This document shows, in pieces, positions 24,165 through 36,000 of a DNA stretch of 50,795 nt. The notes under the pieces were generated by a model. It was given only the letters and a program-made list of their open reading frames with translations. It was not told the origin of the DNA and searched no databases. Made by a program: the position numbers and the translations under genes. Source of the DNA: Reticulitermes lucifugus (taxonomy: Eukaryota > Arthropoda > Insecta > Blattodea > Rhinotermitidae); the NCBI GenBank assembly GCA_026260175.1, contig JAKCWW010001733.1, positions 16,212-67,006 on the forward strand. The letters are read 5' to 3'. Position 1 is the first letter of the stretch. Each line of letters begins with the position of its first letter.

Positions 24165-24600
24165 GCTGTTAGTCCTTTTCTGTTTTTCACGTACATGAAG
24201 AAATTGTTCCAAGTCTGAAAGAAATTTATGTTCAGTTCGGAGAGGGTGCGCATTAATTAAGCCGTTCCACTCATATTTGAGTCCCTCAAATGTCTGGCTG
24301 TCGTACGTTCCTGGGATCGAAATTGACTCTGATATTCTGAAACCTTCATTCATTCGATAGGTCCCCTTGGGCCGGTCCGTCGAAGGTTCTCGAGCTACAC
24401 AGAAATGTAAACACACTATACTCGTAGCGGCAGTGATGGCAGTCTTCTGATGGAAAATTATTTGTTTTCTTCTTTCCATACGTTATTTCGTTCTATGCTT
24501 TCCTTCCTTTCTTGTCACGTTCGCTATACCGGTGGCATTTTAGTTAGCAATGTATAAAAGTTTATCTTCATTGTCTGCTGTAGGTTATTTGTTAGGGCTA
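24165..24600 (+). other. Probable 3' UTR and flank of the RASD-like gene
   Basis: No AATAAA is obvious close to the stop. Antisense open frames here and over the exon mirror the coding strand and show no family similarity. Confidence 0.35.
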
Positions 24601-24609
24601 CGTAAATAT

Positions 24610-25130
24610 TAATTCAGCCTACCAGGAACTAACTAAAAAACTTCATGGAATAGAGTTCTTCTTGAAACGCTAATAGTTTATCAGCTGCTCAAAAAATTCT
24701 CTGCCTTTTTTTTTTGGAATCCGACGATCCACTATCGTGTTCACAACGGCCCACATTTGTCCCTATCTTGAGTCAGATTAATACAGATTACACCTCTTCT
24801 ATTTTAAAATTAATTTTAATATTATCCTCCCATCTACACCTAAATTTTCCAAACGGTCTCTTTCCTTCGTGTTTACGCACTAAAAGGCTGTAACAATTTC
24901 TCTTTCCTTCCATGTGTGCCACATATCCTACCCATCACTTTCGCCTTCATTTGACCACCCTAATAATATTTGGCGAAGAGTACAAATAGTGAAAGCATCT
25001 TTCGATAGTTTTTCTGCCCCTCTTGTTACTTTTTCCCTCATGGGTTAAAATAGTTTCCTCAGTACTCTATTCCCCAAAAGCGTGTGCCTATATTCTTCCC
25101 TTAATATTAGAGACTCAGGTTCACACCCAT
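24610..25130 (-). pseudogene. Non-LTR retrotransposon ORF2 C-terminal relic
   Basis: On the minus strand the sequence reads, with frameshifts, MKAKVMGRICGTH, then GRKRPFGKFRCRWEDNIKIN and a 3' tail. These correspond to the [29 protein letters not shown] and 3' blocks of a LINE family seen several times here (32145, 39835, 44815, 47555). The copy is old and inactive. Confidence 0.7.
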
Positions 25131-25254
25131 GTTAAATAACAGGACAAAATTTTATTCCTGTAAATTTTAATCCTTATGTTTTTAGATATCAAACAGGAAG
25201 ACAAAATATTCTGGACCGAATGGCAGCAAACATTCCCTGAATTTAATCTGCTGA

Positions 25255-25440
25255 TAATTTATCCATGGACCAACCTGCCACACGATCTCTTACAAGACAA
25301 CTCATCAAAAAGAAATGAGGGCATCCACTCACACCACCACTGGAATTGTAAACCGTTATGCGTGACCAGTGTCTATTAAACTCCATCTTTATGGATATCA
25401 GTGTGAGGCAGTCTGTGGGTTCGCGGTTCGAGGAACAACA
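25255..25440 (+). pseudogene. Possible Tc1/mariner-like transposase relic
   Basis: Across shifted frames one can read an ATRSLTRQLIKK-like piece, then TTTGIVNRYA and VSIKLHLYGYQ. These resemble the order of the helix-turn-helix region of Tc1-type transposases (TARQLAR, TGI..., TV..RLH..GL). The match is by eye only, in broken frames, and no inverted termini were found. Confidence 0.25.
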
Positions 25441-25444
25441 GTCA

Positions 25445-26035
25445 GAGTCATGCACAATTTCATGTCTTAAATGTAAAGTCCAACTGTACTGATTACGCGA
25501 AATACTTATGAGCTTTGAGAGTGTATTAACTAACGAACTGTTTCAAATAAACCTGCCAAATTCATTGCACAGGAAAAGTCTGCTTTTTCCGATTTGGAAC
25601 TAATTGTGAGCTAATTAATATTTTAGATACCTACGTACAAATTTTGGTTATTTGACAGGGAAATAGGGATATCACAAGATAATACGAAAAACTGTTCTAA
25701 TCGGGATTTTACGCTTTGGTTGTAGCGTGCTTGTGGTTTGTGACTGTAAGCGAACTCTTAGGTGGCTAAAATATGCTCCGCCTTTGTGTGTCGTAAACGA
25801 GTAACTTTTCTTCTGTGAGATGATGTTTACAAAATAAATGGAAGTCACCTGTTGTTACTTGTTCAGAATATTAATTTTAGTGGGGCTAAAATTTTCATAG
25901 GCAACCAGCCGCGTAATCAGGCACATAATTCCAGCGTTCCGGAGAATCTATTTTTCTCTGATTCCTGAAGCTCTGGACTTTGCTAGAGACTGACGCAGTC
26001 GGTATTCCGAGATTGTATCAAGTTTTGGCTCTCAA
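25445..26035. other. Intergenic stretch, nothing recognised
   Basis: AT-rich, no supported feature. Confidence 0.4.
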
Positions 26036-26039
26036 ATGG

Positions 26040-26700
26040 TAACGCTTCTAACTTGTATTCGGGAGTTGCTTGGATCGAGGCTCGACCAGAGCAACGACTG
26101 TCCTGGTTGAGGTTTATAGTTCTTTTATTCAGGCCGTCCAGGAAAGTGCTGAGATCTTCCTCCTCTTCATCCTCTACTATTAGCGCTACAGTCCATCTTA
26201 AACCTTGGCCTCTTCTGCTGTTGCCCTCCATTGGTCTCGATCCCGCGACTTACGCCTCCAATTTATAACTCCCATGATCTTCAGATCTTCTTACTCTTCG
26301 ATTACTTCGACTCAACTCCTAAGTGCAACACATCTGGATAGGGACAGTACATTCCGTGATCCCGTTCGTAGCAGCTGATTCTTTCTGGGTCGTCCTAGAT
26401 GTTTCCGACTGGCTGCAATTGTTACAAGCTTCTCGACCGTTCAAATGTTTTACGGGGTGACGTCAACACCGCATCCAACCCCCTAAACTGAAGGACAAGG
26501 GTATCATTTTTTGTCTGGGTCATCTTCTTTGACCTATCCGGCATGGGAGGCCATATCATAGGTACGCTATGCCGGCATAGCTCTCAGGACAGTTTGACCA
26601 CACCAGTCCCACGACTACGTCAAACTAGATATACCTTCCAAGTCCTTTGTAATTCCTTATTCACTATTATCGAATTATTCGACTTTCAGAAACGGTCAGT
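26040..26700 (-). pseudogene. Non-LTR retrotransposon 3' end, second family
   Basis: The minus strand reads GRPRKNQLLR around 26350-26400 and NWRRKSRDRDQWRATAEEAK around 26200-26265, then stops in a Glu-rich tail. RDRDQWR...EEAK is the usual C-terminal ending of one group of insect LINE ORF2 proteins. An embedded 16-base perfect palindrome (GCTATGCCGGCATAGC) lies near 26567. The frame is broken in several places. Confidence 0.5.
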
Positions 26701-26704
26701 GTCA

Positions 26705-28410
26705 TTAAATAAATTACAAAAAAATTTAGAATTAGGGTAATAGTACTATCTTTGAATTATTTAGTCTATTTCCTAATACAAGATGGGTCTGCGTCTTTTA
26801 ATATGAAAACATGATTTGCAATTTATAGTCTTGGTAATAATTTTACTTGTTGGTCCAGTGTTCGTATGTTTTGCCTATTTTTTATGTATGTGAGAAATAG
26901 TGGGGGAGTAAACGGATGATTCATCTCTAATGGTGTTCACAGTTCAGATAAAGATATGTTGTGTTTAAATTGGACGTCGTAAGTGCATGTTAATTATATA
27001 AACTACAGTAATGGGATGCTATATGATGACAGGGGAATCGGTTTATTTTATTTTACTACTATGCCACGCCGTAAAGCGGCTGTGAAAAGAATTGCATGGC
27101 TGAATTTATTGGTCTTAAGGTGTTTCGTAAAACAGTAATCGGCTGCTTCCAATAGGATTTCCGCGGCTGACAGCTGCAAGAAGCGAAGATTCACAGTTCG
27201 AAACGTGCAAACCTAGTGTAATGTATTTTTGTTTCAAATAATCTTTGTCAAGGTAATTTCGTCAACGTTTCTTTCTTCTATTTATCCACGATATTCGCAA
27301 CATTAAATACAAATGAATGAATGAATGCTCCGAGGCATACAGCTGGAATTCTGATTTATGGCGTATGTGTACGTGTTAAGTGAAAACAATTTTATTTTCA
27401 TGCTGTGATTTTGTTTTGAATATTAACCGTTTAATGCTCTGTGGTAACGATATGTTCCAGCTGCTGTAACATTACGAAACGTTGCGTTTGGCCCACACAG
27501 TGTGTTTTTGTGTTCCGTAAACAACAAACACCGATTTCTCCCCCAAAATAGCATTATCCGGTTGGTCTTTATAACAGACGCGGACTGTATTCTGAGTTAG
27601 GAACTGAAGTTTTATGTATAATTTGGACGAATGTTAGTGGTAAAAGGTTTAGATTTAATGTAAAAATCTATTGTCAGGTATATTTTGCGAGTTTATGTAA
27701 AATTAACACCGCCATATTTTATTAAAAACTATATTTATCGTACGTAATTTTGTGTGCAGTATTTTCAAAACCATTTCTGTCCACTTAAATCTAAAGCTGA
27801 TAATTTCTCTCAACGCGTAACGTAATCAAAATTTAATTTAATTTTTCATGTATAAATCAAATTTTGGAATATAAAATTATAGTACGGAATACATTTAGTG
27901 AACTACTTACTCTTACATTTAATTTTACTCAAATAGTGTTGAAGTTCTCAAAGACAAATCTTCTGTTAGGACTTCCTGCAATTAACTTCCCCATCCTACG
28001 TTCTTTTTACCGCCACTGAACAGCGATAAAAAGTTCAAAATTTGAAATACCTGGGATCATTTCGCTTGCGATTAAATTACGTTCAGTAATTTATTTTAGT
28101 ACACCACTTAACCATTTAGATAATGTGGTTTTAGCAATATACAACTTTTTTATTATAATATATGCACATATATTATTGTTGAAAATCTGAACTGTTGGGG
28201 AGGTGAAACAAATGTTTCTATAACTGAAAGTGTCAAACGCCAAATATATTCAGAATAGTGTGGAAGAATTACCCTGTGCGTGTTATGGTTTTAGTTAAAA
28301 TAAACCTCACAGCTGATTTTAATATAGCCTTACTTGGTTACATATTTAGTGATGAGTTATTTTGAGCACACATTCTTGGTTCCATAAATAAGTGTGGGAA
28401 ACACGTAATA

Positions 28411-28446
<36 letters not shown>

Positions 28447-29840
28447 GACAATCATGCATAATTATTGTTGAAAAATTGATTACGACGGTAATATAGTAAG
28501 GTAGTTGTCAGCTGTCTTTTATAATTCTGGACGAAATTGAAGAAGAATTATACAAAAAATATGGGCTGTGTTAATTGTAAGAAGTTTTCTTTTACGTCTG
28601 CCAAAATTTCCTACAGAGCCAATTCAATAGGTCAGAGGAGAGGGAGGTCGTACGCACTGGGTACCAAAATATCCCGAAAATGATACGTAGTTACATCCTC
28701 AGATTGGTTAAACGTTACTTATTGTTTGCATGATGCAAGTATATATGATAAGATGGTTAATAACTGTACCTGTCTTTGCGTATTGCATATTGTTAACATG
28801 GAGAACGGTAAAGAACTTTGTGTTCCAAATTAATTAATACACATTTACTTATACCACAAAATGCTTTATTATATGTATATGTCTAGATGTAATCACCAGG
28901 TCGTGTGGACAACTAGAGTCTACAGCTCGTCACTGAAGAACTAAAAATACATGTGTGTTCACTGTTTTGTTTCATTGCACCAGTATCATATTTAAAAGAG
29001 AAAAAAGCGTCAATTTTCAAACACCTGCCGGAGGTTTATTGTGTAAACTGGTACCAAATGTTGTGGGCCTGTCGTAGAAGTACTACACTTCTCTATATTC
29101 CTGTATAAGAACACTGATTTTGTACTCCGAGGTATACAAAAAGCTACAGTTGTTTTAACATTTGTATAAAATAAACAGCATTTAAAGGGGAAAATTATTC
29201 AGTCTGCAGTTTACTCGTAATGAAAATTTTGGTTTGTCCGTTATTATGAATTATTAACAGTTGGGTACATTTTATTTTCAGGAAACCAAAATATAAATTA
29301 TTTATTTCTGCAATAAGAATGCAGTAAAGAATTATTAAAGTATACAAATGTGAAACTGAAAAAGCATCCCTATGTTATGTAATAAAATTTGGTATTTTGG
29401 GCCACCAAAATATGTTTCAAGTCTCTATCCTTTTCTCAACTTTCTAGAATGTCAAGAATCAGTGCTTCAATGACCCTAATGATTGACATGATAACCCTCA
29501 ACTACACTTCAGACTACAGGTCACACGTGTGATATGTGGAGAAAATACATTTTAACTTTACGCACAAATAATTACATGTCTACTGTAAAACTGAGAGACC
29601 GGCTAGGGTTCCGTAAGTCTTCATATCAAACCGAAATTTATCGTGCCTCACATATTCCTTAAGAAGTATAATTTCTGCTGATTATTCGTATTGAATTTCT
29701 TTCTGCAAAATGACTTTTTTTCAATAAAATATGTGCGTAATTGCATGTAAAACTTCACAGAAAAGGGTCCTTCTTGTGAAGTCAACAGCTTCTCAGGAAG
29801 CCAAAAAATTCACCAATCATTCATACACAACATGTAAGAC
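26705..29840. other. Long AT-rich intergenic stretch
   Basis: More than 3 kb with only short frames. Apart from simple repeats at 27313-27328 (ATGA) and 28410-28446 (ATT), I see nothing that can be named. Confidence 0.5.
28410..28446. repeat. (ATT)n microsatellite
   Basis: About twelve uninterrupted ATT units. Confidence 0.95.
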
Positions 29841-29841
29841 A

Positions 29842-30010
29842 AGATAAAACAGGCAACATATTTCGGCTGATTCAGCCATCATCAGGCCGTTTTCGAGAAC
29901 ATTAAAAAGATACTAAGTACTAAATACTATCTTGGTATCTTTCTAATGTTGTCGATAAAGGCCTGATGATGGCTTAATCAGCCGAAACATGTTGCCTATA
30001 TATATTTTCT
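29842..30010. repeat. Palindromic foldback with paired hairpin motifs
   Basis: Two inverted copies of GGCCTGATGATGGCT...AGCCGAAACATGTTGCC, at 29851-29888 (minus) and 29960-29997 (plus), flank an inner arm pair (GAACATTAAAAAGATAC against GTATCTTTCTAATGTT). The whole 150-base stretch can fold back on itself. Each copy is also a small hairpin (GGCT...AGCC). Confidence 0.8.
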
Positions 30011-30069
30011 TATTTTGTGTGTAACTGATTTGAGAAAATATATCTGCAATCGGAAACATAACGGGGATG

Positions 30070-30300
30070 TGTCATCTAAAAAAAAACAGCGATTTTTACC
30101 GAACCTGAAAGTTCATTGCCGCTTTCACAAGAACCCGCCATTGCTCGCTATCCTGACCTTGTTTAATTCGGAGCACACATCCTCAGATTTTAATTTTAAT
30201 TGTTCATTATTATATATTATCACTGTTCTACCCTTCACGTTAAGAATAGGAAATTTAATTCGTACCTCTTACAAATACAGATATAGATGTGAAAAAGGAC
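30070..30300 (-). pseudogene. Non-LTR retrotransposon 3' relic
   Basis: The minus strand reads GQDSEQWRVLVKAAMNFQV around 30105-30165, matching the AQDRDQWRALVNAVMNLRV ending of the family also present at 32145 and 44815. A decayed WEDNIK-equivalent lies upstream of it. Confidence 0.6.
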
Positions 30301-30429
30301 ACATCAGCAACTAAATTAGATTTTTATGTATGGAATTCAACCCGCTTAAATAAGAATCTCTGATAATAATTTTCTTGTATCGCTCCGATACAAAGCAATC
30401 TAACAATGTATGAAACAATCTGCTTGTTG

Positions 30430-30890
30430 GGACGGCTTGCTGATCCTGGAATATTAGAGCCTGCTGGTTGACGAACAGTAGACTTTCCTGATGGAGAAGA
30501 TGTATGGCCTGCTAATGGGACACCAGTGAGACCTGCTGAACGAGAAACAGTGGGGATTGCCGATTGAGGAGATGTATGGCCTGCTGATGGAGGAAGATTA
30601 GGGCCTGCTGTTGGAATAACAACAGACCTGCTGATGGAGGAACAGTGGACCCTGTTCTGCTAATAAGGGACAAGTAGGACATTGTGATGTAGAAACAGTT
30701 GGGCCTGCTGGTGGAAGAGCAGTAAGGCCTGCTGATGAAAGAATAGGGCATGCTGATGGTGAAAGAGTAGAGCCTGCTGATGGAAAGAGAGTAGGACCTG
30801 CTGATTGAAGGACAGTAGGGTCTGCTGACGGAAGAATTGTAGGTCCTGCTGATAGAGGAACAGTAGAGCCTGCTAATGGACGCTAATGTC
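30430..30890. repeat. Minisatellite, 24-bp unit
   Basis: Diverged copies of a 24-base unit (GCCTGCTGATGGAAGAACAGTAGG type) are repeated about eighteen times. Since 24 is eight codons, the minus strand stays open for 126 codons as degenerate eight-residue repeats of the SISRPYCS kind. No signal peptide or splice context supports a real protein, so it is treated as a repeat. Confidence 0.85.
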
Positions 30891-30899
30891 ACTTCAATT

Positions 30900-32140
30900 T
30901 CAGATGTTTTCAGGGCGTAATTTTCCTATCGGTAATTGTGAGACGTGTCTAGTGGCACGATTTAGGTCACACGTTTCAAAAACACTCAGTTATATCAAAA
31001 CCTTCATACAGGGCACGTGCATAAACACGTGGATATGATAAAGTATGCCTAACTTTCCTTAGTCAAGAAATAGGTTAGATAAATTTACACGTCTGTAACT
31101 ACAATGTGTACGAATGCCACGAGATACAGATATTCCGATTTTCTCCTTCTGTGTTCTCAAAAAGTAATTACCGTACGCAAAAAAAAAATATGCGACGTAA
31201 TATGTTTACGTAATGTGATCCCACGTAATTTCCGAATATTTGTACGGTACATAACACCTGTTTTGCTGGCAGCAAATTATTTTAATTACATGCTTTTGCA
31301 ACAGCTAATAATGACTTGTTTCAGTAAAATGTATTCAGCGAAAAGTTTCCTGATACATGCGCAAGTGATGTACATAGTGACGTCATGTAACGTCATAAAA
31401 TACAGAAACAAACAACTTGGTAAATGTCTTCCTTTATCATGATACATCAAAGTACATTAAAACTGTAATAAATATATATGTGAAACAAAGACAAACGTTG
31501 GATTTTCAAGGCGTTAACTTGCAATTTGAGAGGGAGAGCATGTGATGACGTCATACTTGTGCGTTACATGTTTCCATGACAACGCCTGATGCAATACCAG
31601 TATTTTCTGTGAGACCTGTTCGTCCGTCGTGCCTTGGTGCACGGGAAAATGTTACCTCGTGTGGAAGTAATTTCACCTGTCTCTTTCTCTCACCGTCGCA
31701 TATAACAAGACCGCTATGAAACTCATGTTTCAAAGCTTTCTCATATACAAGCTTGCTACAGTTCATTGCGCGAAACTTTGACAAATTTCACTTATATGTT
31801 ACAGACACTCCGGTTAAACCTGCGCTCAGTGAAGGCTGGTTCAGCAGAGCTGGATTTCTTATCACCTAAGGAGGACACTTTATTATGTGGCACAAAATTG
31901 GTGTTTTGAACCTTTCATCGATCTCAGCACTTAGAATACCCATTTTAGTTCTTCTGATAGAGTAATAAATTAGTAACCACTTAAATTACCGTAATAGTAA
32001 TGTTTCCATTTTGCGTCCGACTGCATTAAAGATCTTGTGCTTAGGAGTAAATTACTCTTTCAATACTAATTTAGTTATAATAACTATAATATATATTGAT
32101 ATATTTCATGTTATTTTGTAATCGGTATATATGCTTATGT
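30900..32140. other. Intergenic stretch, nothing recognised
   Basis: Short frames without recognisable similarity. Confidence 0.45.
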
Positions 32141-32144
32141 ATTG

Positions 32145-32410
32145 AGGCGTCTAAGTAACTAACTCCATGGAGCAGAGTCCTTCCTGAGAAGCTAACAGGC
32201 CATCAGCTAGTCAATAAATTCCCCTCATTTTATGAAACCCGAAGGTTCATTACCGCATTCACTAGTGCCCGCCACCTACCCCTACTCAAAGCCAGATCAA
32301 TCCAGTCTATCCCACTTCTTGAAGATCTATTTTAATATTATCCTCCCATCTACGCCTAGGTCATCCAAGTAGCCTTTTTCCCTCGGGTCTGTACTGAGGC
32401 GGAATAACCT
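32145..32410 (-). pseudogene. Non-LTR retrotransposon ORF2 end and 3' tail
   Basis: The minus strand reads RWRALVNAVMNLRVS then a stop, preceded by a decayed WIDLALSRG (DWIHLAQDRD) piece. It continues into the 3' tail ending at TCTGCTCCATGGAGTTAG. The tail matches 44990-45080 and 48050-48110, which fixes the 3' end of the family. Confidence 0.75.
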
Positions 32411-32414
32411 TACG

Positions 32415-33010
32415 TAACAAAGGCGTCTAGGACACTTTGCTACGTAAGGTCATTCTTCTTTCCAGTATACCCTTATAGCCTTTTGCATCCTTTTAATTCC
32501 GCAAAATCTTGAGTCTGCCTCATTCGCCTGAAATAACCTAACATTGGTACATACCAATAAATTTGAAACTATAACAAGAAAATTGCAAATGTTTGTGCAA
32601 GTCGAGTGTATCACTCCGACTTCTCTCGCAATTAAGACTTGATCCTGAAATGTTTAAAATTAGGGATAGTGTATTCCAGGCGCAGCAATGTTGATGCGTT
32701 ATTCCTTCTTAACATATGCAAAGACAAAGTAAACTCTCACATCGTCGTGGATAATGAGTTCTCGTGTGTTAGCCGCGTTAATTAATGAATTTCGCCTGTT
32801 CACCTAATTAATCAAATAAGTTCAGCCTTTGTCTGCTTTGTCCAACACTGTTAATATTGGGTTCTCTGAGCTGGAGCTTTTAGTATTTGAAATAAAAACA
32901 CTTTCCCTGAGGATAACTTCCTTTTGCGTAATCCTAGCTGTATTTCGTTTCGTGTATTTATTTGTTTGTTCCACATTTCCGCTACTTTTAAGCAACTTAA
33001 TAATTAAAGT
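32415..33010. other. Intergenic stretch, nothing recognised
   Basis: May contain further decayed LINE sequence next to the 32145-32410 copy, but no motif could be read. Confidence 0.4.
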
Positions 33011-33029
33011 AACTAAATTTTATTAGACA

Positions 33030-33505
33030 CGTAAGTAGCTTGCATTTTAATTTGTGGTTTCAAGTTTTCGGTCTCCTCACGTACTGATTTATTATTGTTA
33101 TTAACGTACTGAACCGTGAACCATGTTGGGCTTAAGTCATCATAAACGTCACCGTATCCTGTATGAGGCCTACTGAAATTTGTTGCGGATATTACAAGCT
33201 CTCCTTCGTTCCATGGGTCTTCCACCTTTTTTCCACTCGGATGATATTTCCGTCTCCTTTTAGGAAGCCTTTCACAACTCATCCTATCAACATTTTATTT
33301 CCAATTCTTTCTGGAGTTTTCATAAACTCCGTTCACACTCAAAACATCTCCAACTGTTCTACTGCCCTATAAGCGGCATCTCGCAGTCGTGCTCATCAAA
33401 CGCAATTCAATACTCTCTCGTTTCTTCGTATTGTCCCTGTTTCTCTGCCATAACATAATGCTGGTGCAGTGCCTTATAGATTTTTATCCTTATATGCCTC
33501 TAAGT
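33030..33505 (-). pseudogene. Non-LTR retrotransposon ORF2 relic, third family
   Basis: The minus strand carries a decayed KIYKALHQHYVM piece near 33440-33480 (compare IYKALVLPTLLYGSETW). A later stretch reads CERLPKRRRKYHPSGKK near 33235-33280 (compare the GRRDIGRPRKRW block) and then SRPHTGYGDVYDD (compare NRPNT...DDDD). Frames are broken. Confidence 0.45.
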
Positions 33506-33510
33506 CAATT

Positions 33511-33790
33511 GGAGCCGGGATAGCTCAGTCAGTATAGCAACTAGGATACGAGATGCAAGACTGAGGAATCGTGGTTCTATTCCCGGTAGGTGTAAGAGAT
33601 TTTTATCATCACAAAAAAGTCGAGTTTGGCTTTGGGGCTCACCCAGGTTCCGTTAAATTGGTAACGGCAGAAATGTTCCCCGGGGTAAAGCGGCCCACTC
33701 GCACCGTCTGGTGCCTAGGTTAAAGTATGAGTGAAACTACCTCCACGCCTGATATGTCATCATGGCGTGCTTTGGGACAAATTTACTTTG
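33511..33790 (+). repeat. tRNA-derived SINE, family B, near full length
   Basis: The head GCCGGGATAGCTCAGTCAG and the B-box region GTGGTTCTATTCCCGGT resemble a complete tRNA with complementary GCCGGGA/TCCCGG ends. The head runs into the family B body (TTTGGCTTTGGGGCTCACCC, CCCCGGGGTAAAGCGGCC, TAGGTTAAAGTATGAGTG). Fusion to this body shows that it is a SINE and not a tRNA gene. Confidence 0.85.
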
Positions 33791-33824
33791 TCTGTAAACT
33801 AATTAGGATTTTAAGATCTGCTGA

Positions 33825-33920
33825 GGGGCCGGAATAGCATAGTCGGTACAGTGACTCGCTACGGACTGGACGGTTTGGGGTTCGAATCCAAAATTCGAAA
33901 ATCTTTCTGTTGCGTGTGGT
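33825..33920 (+). repeat. Second tRNA-like SINE head, directly downstream
   Basis: GGGGCCGGAATAGCATAGTC and GGTTTGGGGTTCGAATCC form the A-box and B-box regions of a second tRNA-like head, in the same orientation about 300 bases after the one at 33511. The body after it differs (CTTTCTGTTGCGTGTGGTC), so it is a different subfamily or a truncated dimer half. Confidence 0.65.
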
Positions 33921-33929
33921 CACATCTTC

Positions 33930-35430
33930 TATTTAAGGCTGTTGCTCGCCAGTCCCGCCTCTATTAAACCCTTTAAAAGACGGCGTCGAAAGTTAACATT
34001 CAGAAACTGAAAACCTAGAGGCAAATCAGAGTAGACGTCCCAGAATGATCACGCTGTGCTTAAATTTCCTGAGTTGTTAATATTATTAACTTGTATCTTC
34101 AGAAGGTAATAACTTACAACAAAAAGTCATGCATTACATACATAACCCCTAATTCTACTTGTAGGCTCCTTTATAGTATTAATGATCTACGGTTCTCTGT
34201 CGCTGTGGTGTTATGTGTTAATAACAGAAAATAAATGTGAACGATTAAGTGAAAGGATGTTATTATCCAGAATTTATCCCAAGGAAACCTTACTAAACAG
34301 AACTTACGGCTTGAATAAATGCTCCCTTACAGGATTCGAACGATCCCGATTCAGATATTATGTAACTGTGTCGGTGCTTTAACTTAGATTGACTAGCCTG
34401 CGATTCCTAAAGCGATCGCGTAAGATTTTAATTATGTATTTCAAAGGAGAATAAGAAATTGCAGCTGAATTCAAAACCATGATATAGGCCTCTTTCCTTG
34501 AATGCTGGTTTTATCTGGATAAATATGGCAGGGAATTATGTCTGTATGCTGATCTTTAATTTTTCCATTAAGAGTTATAAAGGACGATGTGAAACATGTA
34601 GCCGATTTCCATACTTTAACGACAGCAATCTATTAGGATTACGAAATGTTCTACATTCAAAATCAGAGTCCAAAATTATTATAAAATAAGAAGACAATGA
34701 AAATAAATCGTTTGTTTGAATCGGGCAAGAAGACATTACGTTTTCCCGATACAAAAGAATATCCAGGATCTGACTCATCCACGGATTTAAATGAAAAGCA
34801 GAAAACTTCTATGTCACAGAGCCAAGTATGCCATCTAGTGCACACCCAGATTTCTCATAAATAAATACAGATTATGTGGATGTATGTAGATTTGGTAGCA
34901 TGGTATAATGCGAAGGCCCTAGAATATGGTAATAATGCTTCCAATTCGCAGTTTTGTAATTTTGAATTTCTTGCCAAGAACCAGGGGAAAACTTGGGGGT
35001 TCTTATTAGTACGTGTTTTTGTGTTGATATCGAAACTGATAACATTTATAAGAATGGTTACATAAGATAAGTCAAAACAGGTCTTGTCTGTGACTGGTGC
35101 AATATTCCATTCCATTAAAAGTAAGGAGACCAAAATACATTTTAAACTTTCAAATTAATGGTTTTGATGATAAAACACTTATTTTGTCGATTGTATACAG
35201 TAAACAAGTAGTAATCTGTGGTAAACAACTAGATGATCTGTGGTAAAATAGTTCACAATTTGGCGAAACCAGAACAGATGGCAGGACTGACTGACAGACG
35301 CATATAGTCTTTGATTCACGTATTGCCAATTTGCGCACGTAGAGACCGATATAAGACGTATTCGGTGTAATGCTTACCGCCATCATATGCACGCAATATT
35401 GTGTATGTAGGTATGTGTTCCTCAAATTTT
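33930..35430. other. Intergenic stretch, nothing recognised
   Basis: CpG content is still normal here. No coding region could be supported. Confidence 0.45.
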
Positions 35431-35439
35431 TGTGGAGTC

Positions 35440-36000
35440 GTTTGAGAAGCCAATGACAGCGCCATGTAGTAACGTGTGGCAATAATATACACGAATTGCA
35501 GTGGCGTCGATTCCATATCATTGACTTTAACCACGGATCGTCTGAAGCTCATCCATGGTCCAAACTGGGCACAGATCCCTTTGGCAAGGTAGTTTCACGG
35601 ACTAGGTCGGAGAAACGGGGTGGAATCAAAATGGCTAGTATAGTGCGCTTACTGAAAGGGAAAACAGGCAAGTTTCAGTACGTTTGGTATTTCATTGTTC
35701 ATAAAAGTCCATACTCACGCTGCCAGTAATTTTAGTTGAGATGCTGTAACTCGTGCAGTTTCGAATCAATGAACTTTTTTTTTATTTAGATTGGTACATC
35801 CCAGTTGTGCTTGAAGGTAATGTAAGCGCAATAAGTTAAGTGGGTGCAACAGATCGTCATTTTCATGTATGCTGTACTGCGACGTGTTTCGGGCATTACA
35901 TTTGGCCGTCTTCTGGCAACTCGTTTAATATTAAGGAAAATATGCAAACTTTCAGTGCCACATGTCAAACGGTGGAATTCCAGAGTTTTTCCATATACAA
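35440..36000 (+). promoter_or_regulatory. CpG-rich start region of the NDUFA3-like gene
   Basis: CpG is frequent up to about 36.0 kb and then drops sharply inside the first intron. The first ATG of the gene lies here (35631). In insects with gene-body methylation, promoters and first exons usually keep CpG while the transcribed body loses it. No TATA box is obvious. Confidence 0.45.

Noticed and set aside
23867-24479. Minus-strand frames of 128 and 135 codons
   Set aside because: They are antisense to the RASD exon and its 3' flank; the plus strand carries the conserved G5, RASD signature and CaaX.
33511-33590. A tRNA gene
   Set aside because: The stems look tRNA-like, but the sequence continues directly into the SINE family B body and the family recurs elsewhere.
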